Part shown: in pieces, positions 8,197-16,664 of the stretch | How positions within the stretch are numbered: the first letter of the stretch is position 1 | Layout of the letters: the number at the start of each line of letters is the position of its first letter | Source of the DNA: CBDFHJ01 sp965247635 | GTDB taxonomy: Bacteria > Chloroflexota > Dehalococcoidia > Lucifugimonadales > Australimonadaceae | DNA: 64,000 nucleotides | Assembly (NCBI GenBank): GCA_965247635.1 | Contig: CBDFHJ010000008.1 | Span: 186,001 to 250,000 of the forward strand | Direction: 5' to 3' | Translations under genes and position numbers: made by a program | The notes under the pieces: model-generated | What the model was told of the DNA's origin: nothing | Databases searched by the model: none | The model's input: only the letters and a program-made list of their open reading frames with translations

Positions 8197-9376
8197 GAAG
8201 ACCGTCAAGGATGTCCAATGGGCCGGGAAGCGGGCATTGGTCCGCGTAGACCTTAACCTTCCCTTCCAACCTGGCACCACCACCATCTCCGACGACACAC
8301 GCATTAGGGCCGTGCTTCCGACGGTGCAACACCTGCGAGAGCAAGGCGCTGGCCTGGTGCTCTGCACCCACCTGGGCAGGCCGAGCGGCGAGCCGGCGCC
8401 AGACCTGGAGCTCGGGCCGGTGGCCGAACGCCTGTCGGAGCTGACAGGGGCCCCCGTGCAGTACGTGCACGACGCGGTAGGCGAGCTGGCCCGCACCCAG
8501 GCCGAGGCGCTGGGTCCGGGCGATATCTTGCTCTTGGAGAACGTCCGCTTCTATCCCGGCGAGGAGGCCAATGACCCGGAGTTCGCGCGGGCCCTGGCCT
8601 CGTTGGCCCACGTCTATGTGAACGACGCCTTCGGCGCCGCACACCGGGCCCACGCCTCTACGGAGGGCGTGGCCCACTACCTTCCGGCGGTGGCTGGCCT
8701 GTTGATGGAACGGGAGACCACCATGCTGGGGCGGGCGCTTGAGGCGCCTCGACGGCCATTGGCCGCCGTCCTGGGCGGCGCGAAGGTGAGCGACAAGATC
8801 GGCGTTTTGGAACGGCTCGTGGACCAGGCCGACGATATCTTTATCGGCGGCGGCATGGCGGCTACCTTCCTCAGAGCCAAAGGCCACGACGTAGGCAGCT
8901 CCTTGGTCGAAGAGGACCGCATAGCCCTCTGCGGTGATATTATGAGACGGGCGGGCCAAAGAGGCGCCGCCCTTCACCTGCCCACCGACGTGGTGGTTGC
9001 GGAACGGTTGGAACAGGGCGCACGCTCCAAGACCGTGCCGGCGGACCAGATACCCGGCGGCTGGACCATCGCGGATATCGGTCCGCGGACCGTTGCCGGC
9101 TTCATCCGCGAGCTGGGCCGGGCCAAAACGGTGGTCTGGAACGGGCCCGTGGGTGTGTTCGAAGTGCCGCCCTTCGACCGCGGGACCCGGGCCCTGGCCG
9201 AGGCCCTGGCCGGCAGTGACGCCGTGACCGTCATCGGTGGCGGCTCGACGGCCGAAGCGGTGGTCCACCTCGGCCTGGCGGAGCGGATGTCCCACGTCTC
9301 TACCGGAGGCGGCGCGTCCTTGGAGTTTCTACAGGGCAACGTACTGCCCGGACTGGCAGCGCTGGAGGACCGGTAG
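8189..9376 (+). CDS. pgk: Phosphoglycerate kinase
   Basis: This 395-residue cytosolic enzyme interconverts 1,3-bisphosphoglycerate + ADP and 3-phosphoglycerate + ATP. The N-terminal RVDLNLPF (usually RVDFNVP), CTHLGRPSG, LLENVRFYPGEE and NDAFGAAHRAHAST form the substrate half. The nucleotide half contains LGGAKVSDKIGVLERL, WNGPVGVFEVPPFDRGT and GGGSTAEAV. The ATG overlaps the previous gene by 8 bp, and 23 bp separate it from apgM, so a glycolytic/gluconeogenic operon pgk-apgM-tpiA is likely. Confidence 0.97.
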   Translation: MVKKTVKDVQWAGKRALVRVDLNLPFQPGTTTISDDTRIRAVLPTVQHLREQGAGLVLCTHLGRPSGEPAPDLELGPVAERLSELTGAPVQYVHDAVGELARTQAEALGPGDILLLENVRFYPGEEANDPEFARALASLAHVYVNDAFGAAHRAHASTEGVAHYLPAVAGLLMERETTMLGRALEAPRRPLAAVLGGAKVSDKIGVLERLVDQADDIFIGGGMAATFLRAKGHDVGSSLVEEDRIALCGDIMRRAGQRGAALHLPTDVVVAERLEQGARSKTVPADQIPGGWTIADIGPRTVAGFIRELGRAKTVVWNGPVGVFEVPPFDRGTRALAEALAGSDAVTVIGGGSTAEAVVHLGLAERMSHVSTGGGASLEFLQGNVLPGLAALEDR

Positions 9377-9399
9377 CGGCGTTGGCCGAACGAGGAGCG

Positions 9400-10605
9400 A
9401 TGATCGATTTCCCCTACTTGGCGGAGCTAGTCCAGAAGACGGACTCCAAGATCCTCATGCTGGTCGCCGACGGCCTCGGAGGGTCGCCCGACCCCCTGCG
9501 CCGGCGCACGGAGCTGGAGGGTGCGCAGGTCGTTCATCTGGACCGTCTGGCGCAAAACAGCGCTGTCGGCCTTACCATTCCCGTGGCCCGGGGTATCACT
9601 CCGGGCAGTGGACCGGGACACCTGGCCCTCTTCGGTTACGACCCCCTTAAGTACGTCGTCGGCCGGGGTGTTGTGGAGGCCATGGGCATCGAGATGGAGC
9701 TTAAGCCTGGCGACGTGGCGGCCAGAGGCAACTTCGCCACCGTCGACAAGGACGGACTGCTGGTGGACCGGCGCGCCGGCCGGATCGAATCGGAGGCGGC
9801 CATACCCCTGGTCGAGAAGCTCAACGAGATATCCGTGGACTCGGTGGAGACGCTGGTGGCCCACGTCAAGGAGCACCGGCTCGTGCTCAGGCTCCGAGGG
9901 GAGGGGCTCAGCGATGCGCTTACAGAGGGCGACCCCCAAAGGACGGGCGTGCCCCCCCTGGCGATGAAGCCTCGCACCAAGGCGGCACAGCGCATGGCCA
10001 AGCTGGCCAACGCCTTCGTGGAGAAGGCGGCCCAGGCGCTCGAAGGCGACTCTCAGGCCAACGCCGTACTCCTGCGGGGCTGGTCGTCGTTGCCGGCCAT
10101 TCCCTCCGCGGCCGCGGCCTACTCTCTCAACCCAGCCGCCATCGCCGCGTACCCCATGTACCGGGGCCTGGCCCGCTTGACGGGCATGCAGGTGCTCTCC
10201 ACCGGTGCCACTTTCGACGACGAGCTTGAGACACTCCGCCAGCACTATGATGAACATGACTTCTTTTACATTCATTACAAACCGACGGATACCGCGGGGG
10301 AGGACGGCGACTTCGATGCCAAGAAGCGGGCACTGGAGGCGTTGGACGAGCACATTCCGGCGCTGATGGACCTGAAGCCAGACGTGTTCATCGTAGCCGG
10401 CGACCACGCAACGCCCAGCGCCATGGGCGCCCACTCCTGGCACTCGGTGCCTTTCCTTCTACACTCCAAGTACACCCTGGGCGAAGGGGTGAACCGGTTT
10501 AACGAGCGCGACTTGCGCTACGGCTCTTTGGGCACCTTTGAGGCCAAGAACGTCATGGCCCTGGCCCTGGCCCACGCCGACAAGCTTCTTAAGTTCGGTG
10601 CGTGA
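9400..10605 (+). CDS. apgM: 2,3-bisphosphoglycerate-independent phosphoglycerate mutase, archaeal type
   Basis: This 401-residue alkaline-phosphatase-superfamily enzyme interconverts 3- and 2-phosphoglycerate. ADGLGGSPDP near residue 20 provides a metal ligand. NSAVGLTIPVARGITPGSG holds the predicted phospho-acceptor Ser region, followed by GHLALFGYDP. FVKPTD is replaced by IHYKPTDTAGEDGD, and VAGDHATPSAMGAHSWHSVP supplies C-terminal metal ligands. I choose the ATG at 9400, which has GAGGAG 3 nt upstream, over an in-frame TTG at 9382. It sits between pgk and tpiA, consistent with lower glycolysis. Confidence 0.94.
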   Translation: MIDFPYLAELVQKTDSKILMLVADGLGGSPDPLRRRTELEGAQVVHLDRLAQNSAVGLTIPVARGITPGSGPGHLALFGYDPLKYVVGRGVVEAMGIEMELKPGDVAARGNFATVDKDGLLVDRRAGRIESEAAIPLVEKLNEISVDSVETLVAHVKEHRLVLRLRGEGLSDALTEGDPQRTGVPPLAMKPRTKAAQRMAKLANAFVEKAAQALEGDSQANAVLLRGWSSLPAIPSAAAAYSLNPAAIAAYPMYRGLARLTGMQVLSTGATFDDELETLRQHYDEHDFFYIHYKPTDTAGEDGDFDAKKRALEALDEHIPALMDLKPDVFIVAGDHATPSAMGAHSWHSVPFLLHSKYTLGEGVNRFNERDLRYGSLGTFEAKNVMALALAHADKLLKFGA

Positions 10606-10634
10606 CCCCCTGAGGCATTCTCGCCCCTCCCTCT

Positions 10635-10704
10635 GTCATTCCGAAGGAGCGAAGCAACTGAGGAGTCTCGTTCAGAGTAAACTCCGCCAAGACTCTCTCG
10701 ATAT
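10635..10704. repeat. Dispersed intergenic repeat, copy 2
   Basis: The sequence starts with CTGTCATTCCGAAGGAGCGA and runs through a GAGTCTCGTTCAG segment. The same layout recurs at 11512 (GTCATTCCGAAGAAGCGAAG) and partly at 18682. It fills the apgM-tpiA gap. Confidence 0.55.
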
Positions 10705-10722
10705 CGCCTCCTAGGTAACGTG

Positions 10723-11499
10723 ATGGCCACCCCTTTTGTTGCTGGCAACTGGAAGATGCACACCACCCTGGACGAGGCCGTGGCCCTGGCCCAGGAGATG
10801 CGGGAGCCGCTATCGGCCCTGCGCGACGTTACCAGGGTCGTCTGCCCACCCTTCGTCTCCCTGGCGGCGGTGACCAACGCCCTGGCCGGGAGTCCCATCG
10901 CCGTGGGCGCCCAGGACCTGCACCCGGCGCCACAGGGCGCCTTTACCGGCGAGGTGTCCGGCGCCATGCTGCGGGGCCTGTGCCAGTACGTGATCGTCGG
11001 CCACTCGGAGCGCCGCCACCTCTTCGGCGAGAGCGACGACCTGGTAGGCAGAAAGGTGACCGCCGCCCTGGACGTGGGACTGACGCCCATCCTCTGCGTC
11101 GGCGAGACCTTGGAGGAGCGGGACGCCGGCCAGGCTACGGAGGTGGTCATCCGCCAGTTGCAGACGGCGTTACGAGGCCTGAAGACCGACGCCATATCCG
11201 CTTTTGCCGTCGCCTACGAGCCGGTCTGGGCCATCGGCACGGGCCGTCCGGCTACCGGTGAGCTGGCCCAGGAGATGATGGGCGTGGTTCGGGACGTTCT
11301 GACCGAGCTGGCGGGCCCAGGCGCGGCTACCTTGGTGCCGCTGCTCTACGGGGGCAGCGTTACCGCTGGCAACATCCGCGAGTTCGCCGCGCAGCGCGAC
11401 GTGGACGGTGCGCTGGTGGGTGGCGCCAGCCTCCGGGCCGGCGAGTTCGTGGCCATCGCCAAGGCCATTGCCGAGACGCGCGGCCCTGGGCCACCCTGA
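10723..11499 (+). CDS. tpiA: Triosephosphate isomerase
   Basis: This 258-residue TIM-barrel enzyme interconverts dihydroxyacetone phosphate and glyceraldehyde 3-phosphate. Active-site residues are visible: N9 and K11 in AGNWKMH, H94 in VGHSERR and E166 in AYEPVWAIGTG. The phosphate-binding YGGSVTAGN and GGASL are at the C-terminal end. A GTG directly precedes the ATG at 10723, and I use the ATG. The upstream ribosome site is weak. The gene lies in a pgk-apgM-tpiA series but is separated from apgM by a repeat-bearing gap of 117 bp. Confidence 0.97.
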   Translation: MATPFVAGNWKMHTTLDEAVALAQEMREPLSALRDVTRVVCPPFVSLAAVTNALAGSPIAVGAQDLHPAPQGAFTGEVSGAMLRGLCQYVIVGHSERRHLFGESDDLVGRKVTAALDVGLTPILCVGETLEERDAGQATEVVIRQLQTALRGLKTDAISAFAVAYEPVWAIGTGRPATGELAQEMMGVVRDVLTELAGPGAATLVPLLYGGSVTAGNIREFAAQRDVDGALVGGASLRAGEFVAIAKAIAETRGPGPP

Positions 11500-11511
11500 G
11501 CCCTTCACTTT

Positions 11512-11720
11512 GTCATTCCGAAGAAGCGAAGCGACTGAGGAATCTGGTTCAGGATCAACTCGGTCAAGAACCTCACCCCCTCCCGAAGGAAAAGTCGAGA
11601 TTCCTCGTCCACCTGAGGCGGGCTCTCCGATACGCCCCGATACCATCGGGGCTATCGAGAGCCTCGATGAGTCCCGACAAGTCGGGACATCATCGGACGG
11701 AATGACATAGGCTAAGTCGG
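11512..11720. repeat. Dispersed intergenic repeat, copy 3 (composite)
   Basis: This copy opens with GTCATTCCGAAGAAGCGAAG and ends with a GGAATGACA that mirrors its start, so the 209-bp block is bounded by short inverted ends. Inside are GATACGCCCCGATACCATCGG and TCCCGACAAGTCGGGACATC palindromes. It fills the tpiA-miaA gap and looks like a non-autonomous or REP-type element. Confidence 0.55.
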
Positions 11721-11721
11721 A

Positions 11722-12675
11722 ATGACAAGTACGAAACCGCCAGTCGTCTTCATCGTCGGCCCCACGGCGTCAGGCAAGACGGCGGCCGCGCTGGCCGTGG
11801 CCCAGCGTTACCCCGTGGAGATTATCAACGCCGACTCCCGCCAGGTGTACCGGGGCATGGACATCGGCACGGCCAAGCCGTCCCGAGAGGACCTGGTCAG
11901 CGTGCCGCACCACCTCATCGACGTGGCCGACCCCGACGAGCCGTACAGCCTGGCGCTTTTCCTTGGCCAGGCCCGGAGCGCGATCGACGGCGTGCTGGCT
12001 CGGGGCAAAGTCCCGCTCGTCGTCGGGGGCACCGGCCAGTACGCCTGGGGCCTCGTCGAAGGGTGGCAGGTCCCCCAGGTCCCGCCGCAACGCGAGCTCC
12101 GTGCCCGGCTGGACCGAGAGGCCCAGGAGAAGGGCGCCGACGTGCTGTACCGGCGGCTCCAGCGCATCGATGCCGCCGCCGCCAAGCGTATCGACCCGCG
12201 GAACGTTCGGCGGCTGGTCCGTGCCCTGGAGGTATGGGAGGTCACCGGCCACCGATTCTCTGCGCAACGCCTCCAGGTCCCGCCGCCCTTCATCCCACAC
12301 GTCTTCGGCATCTGGGTGCCACGGGAGGAACTGGACCGCCGCATCAACGCGCGGGTGGACGCCATGGTAGACGCCGGTTGGGTGGACGAGGTGCGCCGCT
12401 TGCTCAACGCGGGATACGCCCCCGACCTGCCGTCCTTCTCCAGCGCGGGCTACCGGGAGCTAGCGTCGTGCGTCGCGGGGGGGCTGGAGCGAGAGGAAGC
12501 GCTCGACCTCACCAAGGCTGCGGTACGACGGCTGGCGCGCCGCCAAGGCGCTTGGTTTCGGCGGGACGACCCGCGCATCGACTGGCTTAGCGGGGCAGGG
12601 GAGTTGGCCGACGCCGTGGGCCGTCTGCGCGGCGTTCCTATGGTACAATCCGCCTCGAAACGAACGGGAACGTAG
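11722..12675 (+). CDS. miaA: tRNA dimethylallyltransferase MiaA
   Basis: This 317-residue enzyme transfers a dimethylallyl group to N6 of A37 in tRNAs that read UNN codons. The P-loop VGPTASGKTAAA lies at 10-21, followed by NADSRQVYRGMDIGTAKP and PHHLIDVADPDEPYS. The tRNA-binding and active-site stretch VGGTGQYAWGLVEG follows (usually GGTGLYxxAL). The ATG lies inside the GGAATGACA end of the dispersed repeat. It is followed 6 bp later by dapF, so the two are likely co-transcribed. Downstream hflX extends the common miaA-hflX association. Confidence 0.96.
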   Translation: MTSTKPPVVFIVGPTASGKTAAALAVAQRYPVEIINADSRQVYRGMDIGTAKPSREDLVSVPHHLIDVADPDEPYSLALFLGQARSAIDGVLARGKVPLVVGGTGQYAWGLVEGWQVPQVPPQRELRARLDREAQEKGADVLYRRLQRIDAAAAKRIDPRNVRRLVRALEVWEVTGHRFSAQRLQVPPPFIPHVFGIWVPREELDRRINARVDAMVDAGWVDEVRRLLNAGYAPDLPSFSSAGYRELASCVAGGLEREEALDLTKAAVRRLARRQGAWFRRDDPRIDWLSGAGELADAVGRLRGVPMVQSASKRTGT

Positions 12676-12681
12676 CGCACA

Positions 12682-13590
12682 ATGGCCATCCAATTCACGA
12701 AACTTCATGGCACGGGTAACGACTTCCTGGTGGTGGATGGAAGCACCGAGGAGCTGGACTGGTCATCGCTGGCGTGCCGGCTGTTGGACCGCCACTGCGG
12801 CGTGGGCGCCGATGGCCTGTTGGTCGTCGCGCCTTCGGCCAAGGCGGCGATACGCATGCGCGAGTTCAACCCCGATGGCTCCGAGGCTGAAATGTCCGGC
12901 AACGGCATTCGTTGCTTCGCCAAGTACGTCCTGGAACGCCGAATCGCTCCGCCGGATGGGGCGATTCTCAAGGTAGAGACTGGCGCCGGCGTGCTCACCG
13001 TGGAGCCCCACTGGGAGGATGGTCGTGTTATCCGGGCGAGGGTGTCCATGGGCGAACCGGTGCTGCGCTGGGCCGATGTCCCCGTCGACCCCCGCCAGGC
13101 GGGCCCGCGAGACGACCGGCTGCTGGACCGAGAGTTGGCCGAGCGCCTGGGCATCGCCAGCGAGGAGCTGTTCTTCGACGGCAGGCTGACGGTGGACGGC
13201 GAAGACGTGACGGTCACCGCGGTCTCCATGGGCAACCCCCACGCCGTCCGCTTTGTCGAAAGGCCCGTGTCCAATCACGCGCTGGATACCATCGGTCCGA
13301 AGGTTGAGCACCATCCCGCTTTTCCCCGCCGGGCCAACTACCACGCGGTGAACGTGCTGGGGCGCGACCGGCTGGCGGTCACGACGTGGGAGCGTGGGAC
13401 AGGGCAGACGCTGGCCTGCGGGACCGGGGCCTGCGCGGCGGTCGTGACCGCTCGGCTGCACGGCTACGTGGACGATGCCGTTGTCGTGCAAGTGCCGGGG
13501 GGTGAGCTTGCCATTACCTGGCCTGGCCATGGCCCCGTCGTGCTGGATGGCCCGGTCGCCGAGGTCTTCTCAGGTGAGTGGGCGGGGTAG
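12682..13590 (+). CDS. dapF: Diaminopimelate epimerase
   Basis: This 302-residue PLP-independent racemase converts LL- to meso-diaminopimelate for lysine and peptidoglycan synthesis. The start MAIQFTKLHGTGNDFLVVD is canonical. The two catalytic thiols are C78 in SGNGIRCFAKY and the Cys of LACGTGACAA near residue 240. NPHAVRFV and WERGTGQT are also conserved. It sits between miaA and dapL. DapL makes the LL-diaminopimelate that DapF uses, which places two consecutive steps side by side. Confidence 0.97.
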   Translation: MAIQFTKLHGTGNDFLVVDGSTEELDWSSLACRLLDRHCGVGADGLLVVAPSAKAAIRMREFNPDGSEAEMSGNGIRCFAKYVLERRIAPPDGAILKVETGAGVLTVEPHWEDGRVIRARVSMGEPVLRWADVPVDPRQAGPRDDRLLDRELAERLGIASEELFFDGRLTVDGEDVTVTAVSMGNPHAVRFVERPVSNHALDTIGPKVEHHPAFPRRANYHAVNVLGRDRLAVTTWERGTGQTLACGTGACAAVVTARLHGYVDDAVVVQVPGGELAITWPGHGPVVLDGPVAEVFSGEWAG

Positions 13591-13650
13591 GGTGGCCAGG
13601 GCCATTTCCCTATACTATGGGTACAGGGTTCCTTCGATTTGTCTGAGGAG

Positions 13651-14862
13651 ATGCAGAGGAACGTGCACCTAGCCCACCGCCTCGACCAGCTGCCGCCGTA
13701 CCTGTTCCTGGAGATCAGCCGGAAGATCCAAGAGAAGCGCCGTGAGGGCGCGGACGTGGTCAGCTTCGGTATCGGCGACCCCGACATCCCCACGCCCCAG
13801 CATATCGTCGACGCGCTGACCGTCGCGGCCCAGGACCCGGCAAACCACCGCTACCCCGAGTCCGACAGCCTGCCCGAGCTGCGTCGGGCCGTCGCCGACT
13901 GGTACGCGAGACGCTTTGGGTTGACGCTTGACCCTGGTAAGGAAGTGCTGCCTCTGATCGGTGCCAAGGAGGGCATCGGCCACATGGCCCTGTGCGTCCT
14001 TGACCCAGGCGACGTGGCGTTGGTCCCCGACCCCGGCTACCCCGTCTACTCGGTGGGCACGATGTTCGCCGGCGGCGCCTCTCACATCATGCCGCTGCGC
14101 GAGGAGCATGGCTGGCTGCCCGACCTCAGCCGCATCCCATCCGGCGTTGCCGACAAGGCCAAAGTCATGTGGCTGAACTACCCGAACAACCCTACGGGGG
14201 GTCTTGCCACGGAAGCGTTTTTCGAGGAAGTCGTGACCTTCGCCAAGCGCCACGACATCGTCGTCTGTCACGACGCCGCCTACTCCGAGGTCACCTTCGA
14301 CGGATACAAGGCGCCCAGCTTCTTGCAGACGCCTGGGGCCTTGGACGTGGGCATCGAGTTTCACTCCCTTTCCAAGACCTACAACATGGCCGGCTGGCGC
14401 GTGGGCATGGCGGCGGGCAACGCGCAGCTCATCGACGCGCTGTTGCGGGTCAAGTCCAACCTGGACTCCGGCATTCCCCAGGCTATCCAGCAGATGGGCA
14501 TCGAGGCCTTGTCGAAGACCACCCAAGCGTGGATCGAGGCCAACAACGAGGTGTACCGCCGGCGCAGGGACCGCATGGTGGAGGTACTGCAGCGTATCGG
14601 CCTCGAGGTCGCCACACCCAAGGCGGGGCTGTACGTGTGGGCCAAAGTGTCAGAAGGGTGGACCTCCGCCGGCCTGGCCGCCGAGCTCCTGGATCGCTAC
14701 AGCGTGGTCGTGACGCCTGGCCGCGGCTATGGCGAGCACGGCGAAGGCTACATACGCCTATCGCTCACCACGCCCGACGATCGGGTTGAGGAGGGCCTGC
14801 GCCGGCTGGAGGGCTGGCGCGTACCCACGAACCCAGACGCCCCTAAGCGCGAAGAGGACTAG
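13651..14862 (+). CDS. dapL: LL-diaminopimelate aminotransferase
   Basis: This PLP fold-type I aminotransferase converts tetrahydrodipicolinate directly to LL-diaminopimelate, bypassing the succinylase/acetylase steps. Motifs are LPPYLFLEISRKIQE, SFGIGDPDIPTP, the YPNNPTGG loop, the Schiff-base Lys in SLSKTYNMAGWRVG and YIRLSLTTPDDRV. The start is uncertain. The ATG at 13651 has TGAGGAG directly against it. A GTG at 13663 would give MHLAHRLDQLPPYLF, close to the usual N-terminus, and a TTG lies at 13639. Adjacency to dapF supports the DapL assignment over a generic class I/II aminotransferase. Confidence 0.92.
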   Translation: MQRNVHLAHRLDQLPPYLFLEISRKIQEKRREGADVVSFGIGDPDIPTPQHIVDALTVAAQDPANHRYPESDSLPELRRAVADWYARRFGLTLDPGKEVLPLIGAKEGIGHMALCVLDPGDVALVPDPGYPVYSVGTMFAGGASHIMPLREEHGWLPDLSRIPSGVADKAKVMWLNYPNNPTGGLATEAFFEEVVTFAKRHDIVVCHDAAYSEVTFDGYKAPSFLQTPGALDVGIEFHSLSKTYNMAGWRVGMAAGNAQLIDALLRVKSNLDSGIPQAIQQMGIEALSKTTQAWIEANNEVYRRRRDRMVEVLQRIGLEVATPKAGLYVWAKVSEGWTSAGLAAELLDRYSVVVTPGRGYGEHGEGYIRLSLTTPDDRVEEGLRRLEGWRVPTNPDAPKREED

Positions 14863-14917
14863 CATCGCCACTCCACGCCGCAAACCCATCGACACGCGCG
14901 CCCAGCGAGAGCGGGCC

Positions 14918-16036
14918 ATGCTGGTCGGCGTGGCCATCAAGAACCAGCGCCACCCCTGGTCCTTGGAAGACTCGTTGCGGGAGCTGGCCCAGCTGACCGT
15001 TACCGCCGAGGCCCGGGTCGTGGGCACAGTAACCCAGCGGCTAGACTCCCGGAGCGTGACCTACATCGGGAAAGGCAAGCTGGAGGAGCTAAAGCAGCTC
15101 TGGCAAAACGGGGCCTTCGACACCCTCATTGCCGACGACGAGCTTACTCCGACGCAGCAGCGCAACCTGGAGCGGGCGTTCAAGGAAGAGGTCAAGGTCA
15201 TCGACCGCACGGCGCTGATCCTGGACATCTTCGCCCGGCACGCCCGGAGCCGGGAAGGGTACCTGCAGGTGGAGCTGGCCCAGGCCGAATACTTACTGCC
15301 GCGCCTGGCGGGGCAATGGAGCCACCTGGAGCGACTGGGAGGCGGCATCGGCACCCGCGGCCCCGGTGAGACCCAGATCGAGACGGACCGGCGGCTCGTC
15401 GACCGCCGTATCCAGAACCTGAAGGCTGCCCTGGAGCGGGTGCGGGACCAACGCACGCAGCACCGTCGCCGACGCGGCCGCAGTGGTGCGCCGGTGGTGG
15501 CCCTGGTCGGCTACACCAACGCCGGCAAAAGCGCCCTCCTCAACGCCCTGAGCGGCGCCGCCGTGCTCACCAGAGACCAGCTTTTCTCCACGTTGGACCC
15601 CGTCACCCGGCGCATACGGCTGCCGGGAGGCACCTGGGCGCTGTTCACCGACACCGTGGGGTTTATCCAGAAGCTCCCGCCCACACTTATCGCCGCATTC
15701 CGTGCGACCTTGGAAGAACTGCAAGAGGCGCGAGTCTTGCTGCACTTGGTGGACATAACCCATCCCAACGCGCCTGAGCACGTGGACGTGGTGGAGGGAA
15801 TCTTGCAGGAGCTGGAGGTGCGGACGACGACGCGCGTCCTGGTCCTGAACAAAGCCGACCTGATGGGTGCGGACGGGGATACTCGTCTCCTTATGCCACC
15901 CAAGGAGCATCCGGCCACGGTCCTGACCTCCGCGGTGACCGGCACTGGGCTTGACCAGCTCCTCCGGACCATCGAGGCCACCATACGTCGGGCTGCGCCG
16001 CCTAAAGAGGCCGGGCAAGCCGCCAGGGCCAGCTAA
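14918..16036 (+). CDS. hflX: Ribosome-associated GTPase HflX
   Basis: This GTPase of about 372 residues binds the 50S subunit and helps recycle or rescue ribosomes under stress. It has the HflX N-terminal domain (GKGKLEELKQL, the coiled-coil linker RRLVDRRIQNLKAAL) with GIGTRGPGETQIETDRR, then the G domain with G1 GYTNAGKSALLN, G3 DTVGFI and G4 NKAD. I start at the ATG at 14918 with GAGAG 6 nt upstream, because no ATG or GTG lies between the dapL stop and this codon. Conserved residues (RAQRERA) just before it hint that translation may begin slightly upstream at a non-standard codon. Confidence 0.94.
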   Translation: MLVGVAIKNQRHPWSLEDSLRELAQLTVTAEARVVGTVTQRLDSRSVTYIGKGKLEELKQLWQNGAFDTLIADDELTPTQQRNLERAFKEEVKVIDRTALILDIFARHARSREGYLQVELAQAEYLLPRLAGQWSHLERLGGGIGTRGPGETQIETDRRLVDRRIQNLKAALERVRDQRTQHRRRRGRSGAPVVALVGYTNAGKSALLNALSGAAVLTRDQLFSTLDPVTRRIRLPGGTWALFTDTVGFIQKLPPTLIAAFRATLEELQEARVLLHLVDITHPNAPEHVDVVEGILQELEVRTTTRVLVLNKADLMGADGDTRLLMPPKEHPATVLTSAVTGTGLDQLLRTIEATIRRAAPPKEAGQAARAS

Positions 16037-16072
16037 CAGCACTGCTCCCATCAACTCAGGGGTGCTCACTCC

Positions 16073-16414
16073 ATGGCCGACGAGATGCAGCTTCCGCGGC
16101 GACCTTTCTTCAGTTGTGAGGAGGCCGCCTTCTCCATCGTGGATGGCGATGCCATGCGCCAGAGCCTGCTCGCGGGGCCCATCACTCCGGCCGTCACCCT
16201 GCGCGTGGGTCCCGGCAACATCTTCGAGCACCGCCCCCGGCGCGTGGTGGAGCACCAGGGGCCGTTGGTGGGCATCGAGTGCGATAACGGCGCCACGGTC
16301 TACCTGGACTTCGAAGAGGGCGCGGCACGCACGCACACCCCTGAGGGCGCCTTCCTGTACATGGGCGGTATCGACGAGGGCAACGACGGCAAGGGGTTCA
16401 TTCGCGCCGGTTAA
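16073..16414 (+). CDS. Hypothetical protein, 113 aa
   Basis: This 113-residue soluble protein starts MADEMQLPRRPFFSCEEAAF. No signal peptide or membrane segment is seen. The central part (ITPAVTLRVGPGNIFEHRP, then GIECDNGATVYLDFEEG) looks like beta structure, and the C-terminus contains GAFLYMGGIDEGNDGKGFIR. I do not recognise the family. Codon usage resembles its neighbours, and a GGGGTG lies 8 nt upstream of the ATG. It follows hflX by 36 bp on the same strand. Confidence 0.75.
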   Translation: MADEMQLPRRPFFSCEEAAFSIVDGDAMRQSLLAGPITPAVTLRVGPGNIFEHRPRRVVEHQGPLVGIECDNGATVYLDFEEGAARTHTPEGAFLYMGGIDEGNDGKGFIRAG

Positions 16415-16664
16415 CCGCAGCCGCGAGGACCCGGCGGTCTGCATGGGTCGCTGGCTTCAGGAGGGGAGGGCTGCCGGGCGAAACCAGCGGTGAGTAGAGC
16501 GCGTAATTAACCGCGCACTATTATTATTATGTAAATACCTACGTTTGAAAGAACCGTTCGCTCCTGCTATCGCGTATTTCTGCTGTGGCATAATGGAATG
16601 GCGGCGCTACGATGAACGGCCCCGCGCGGCTGAACAACTTCCGACATTCCCTACCGAGGCTATG

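Noticed and set aside
7997..9295. 432-codon minus-strand frame opposite pgk
   Set aside because: It is a shadow of pgk: the composition is rich in Gly, Arg, His and Gln, with no recognisable domain.
9427..10443. 338-codon minus-strand frame opposite apgM
   Set aside because: Antisense shadow of a clear enzyme gene.
15293..16444. 383-codon minus-strand frame opposite hflX
   Set aside because: Antisense shadow spanning two plus-strand genes, with no plausible start or domain.
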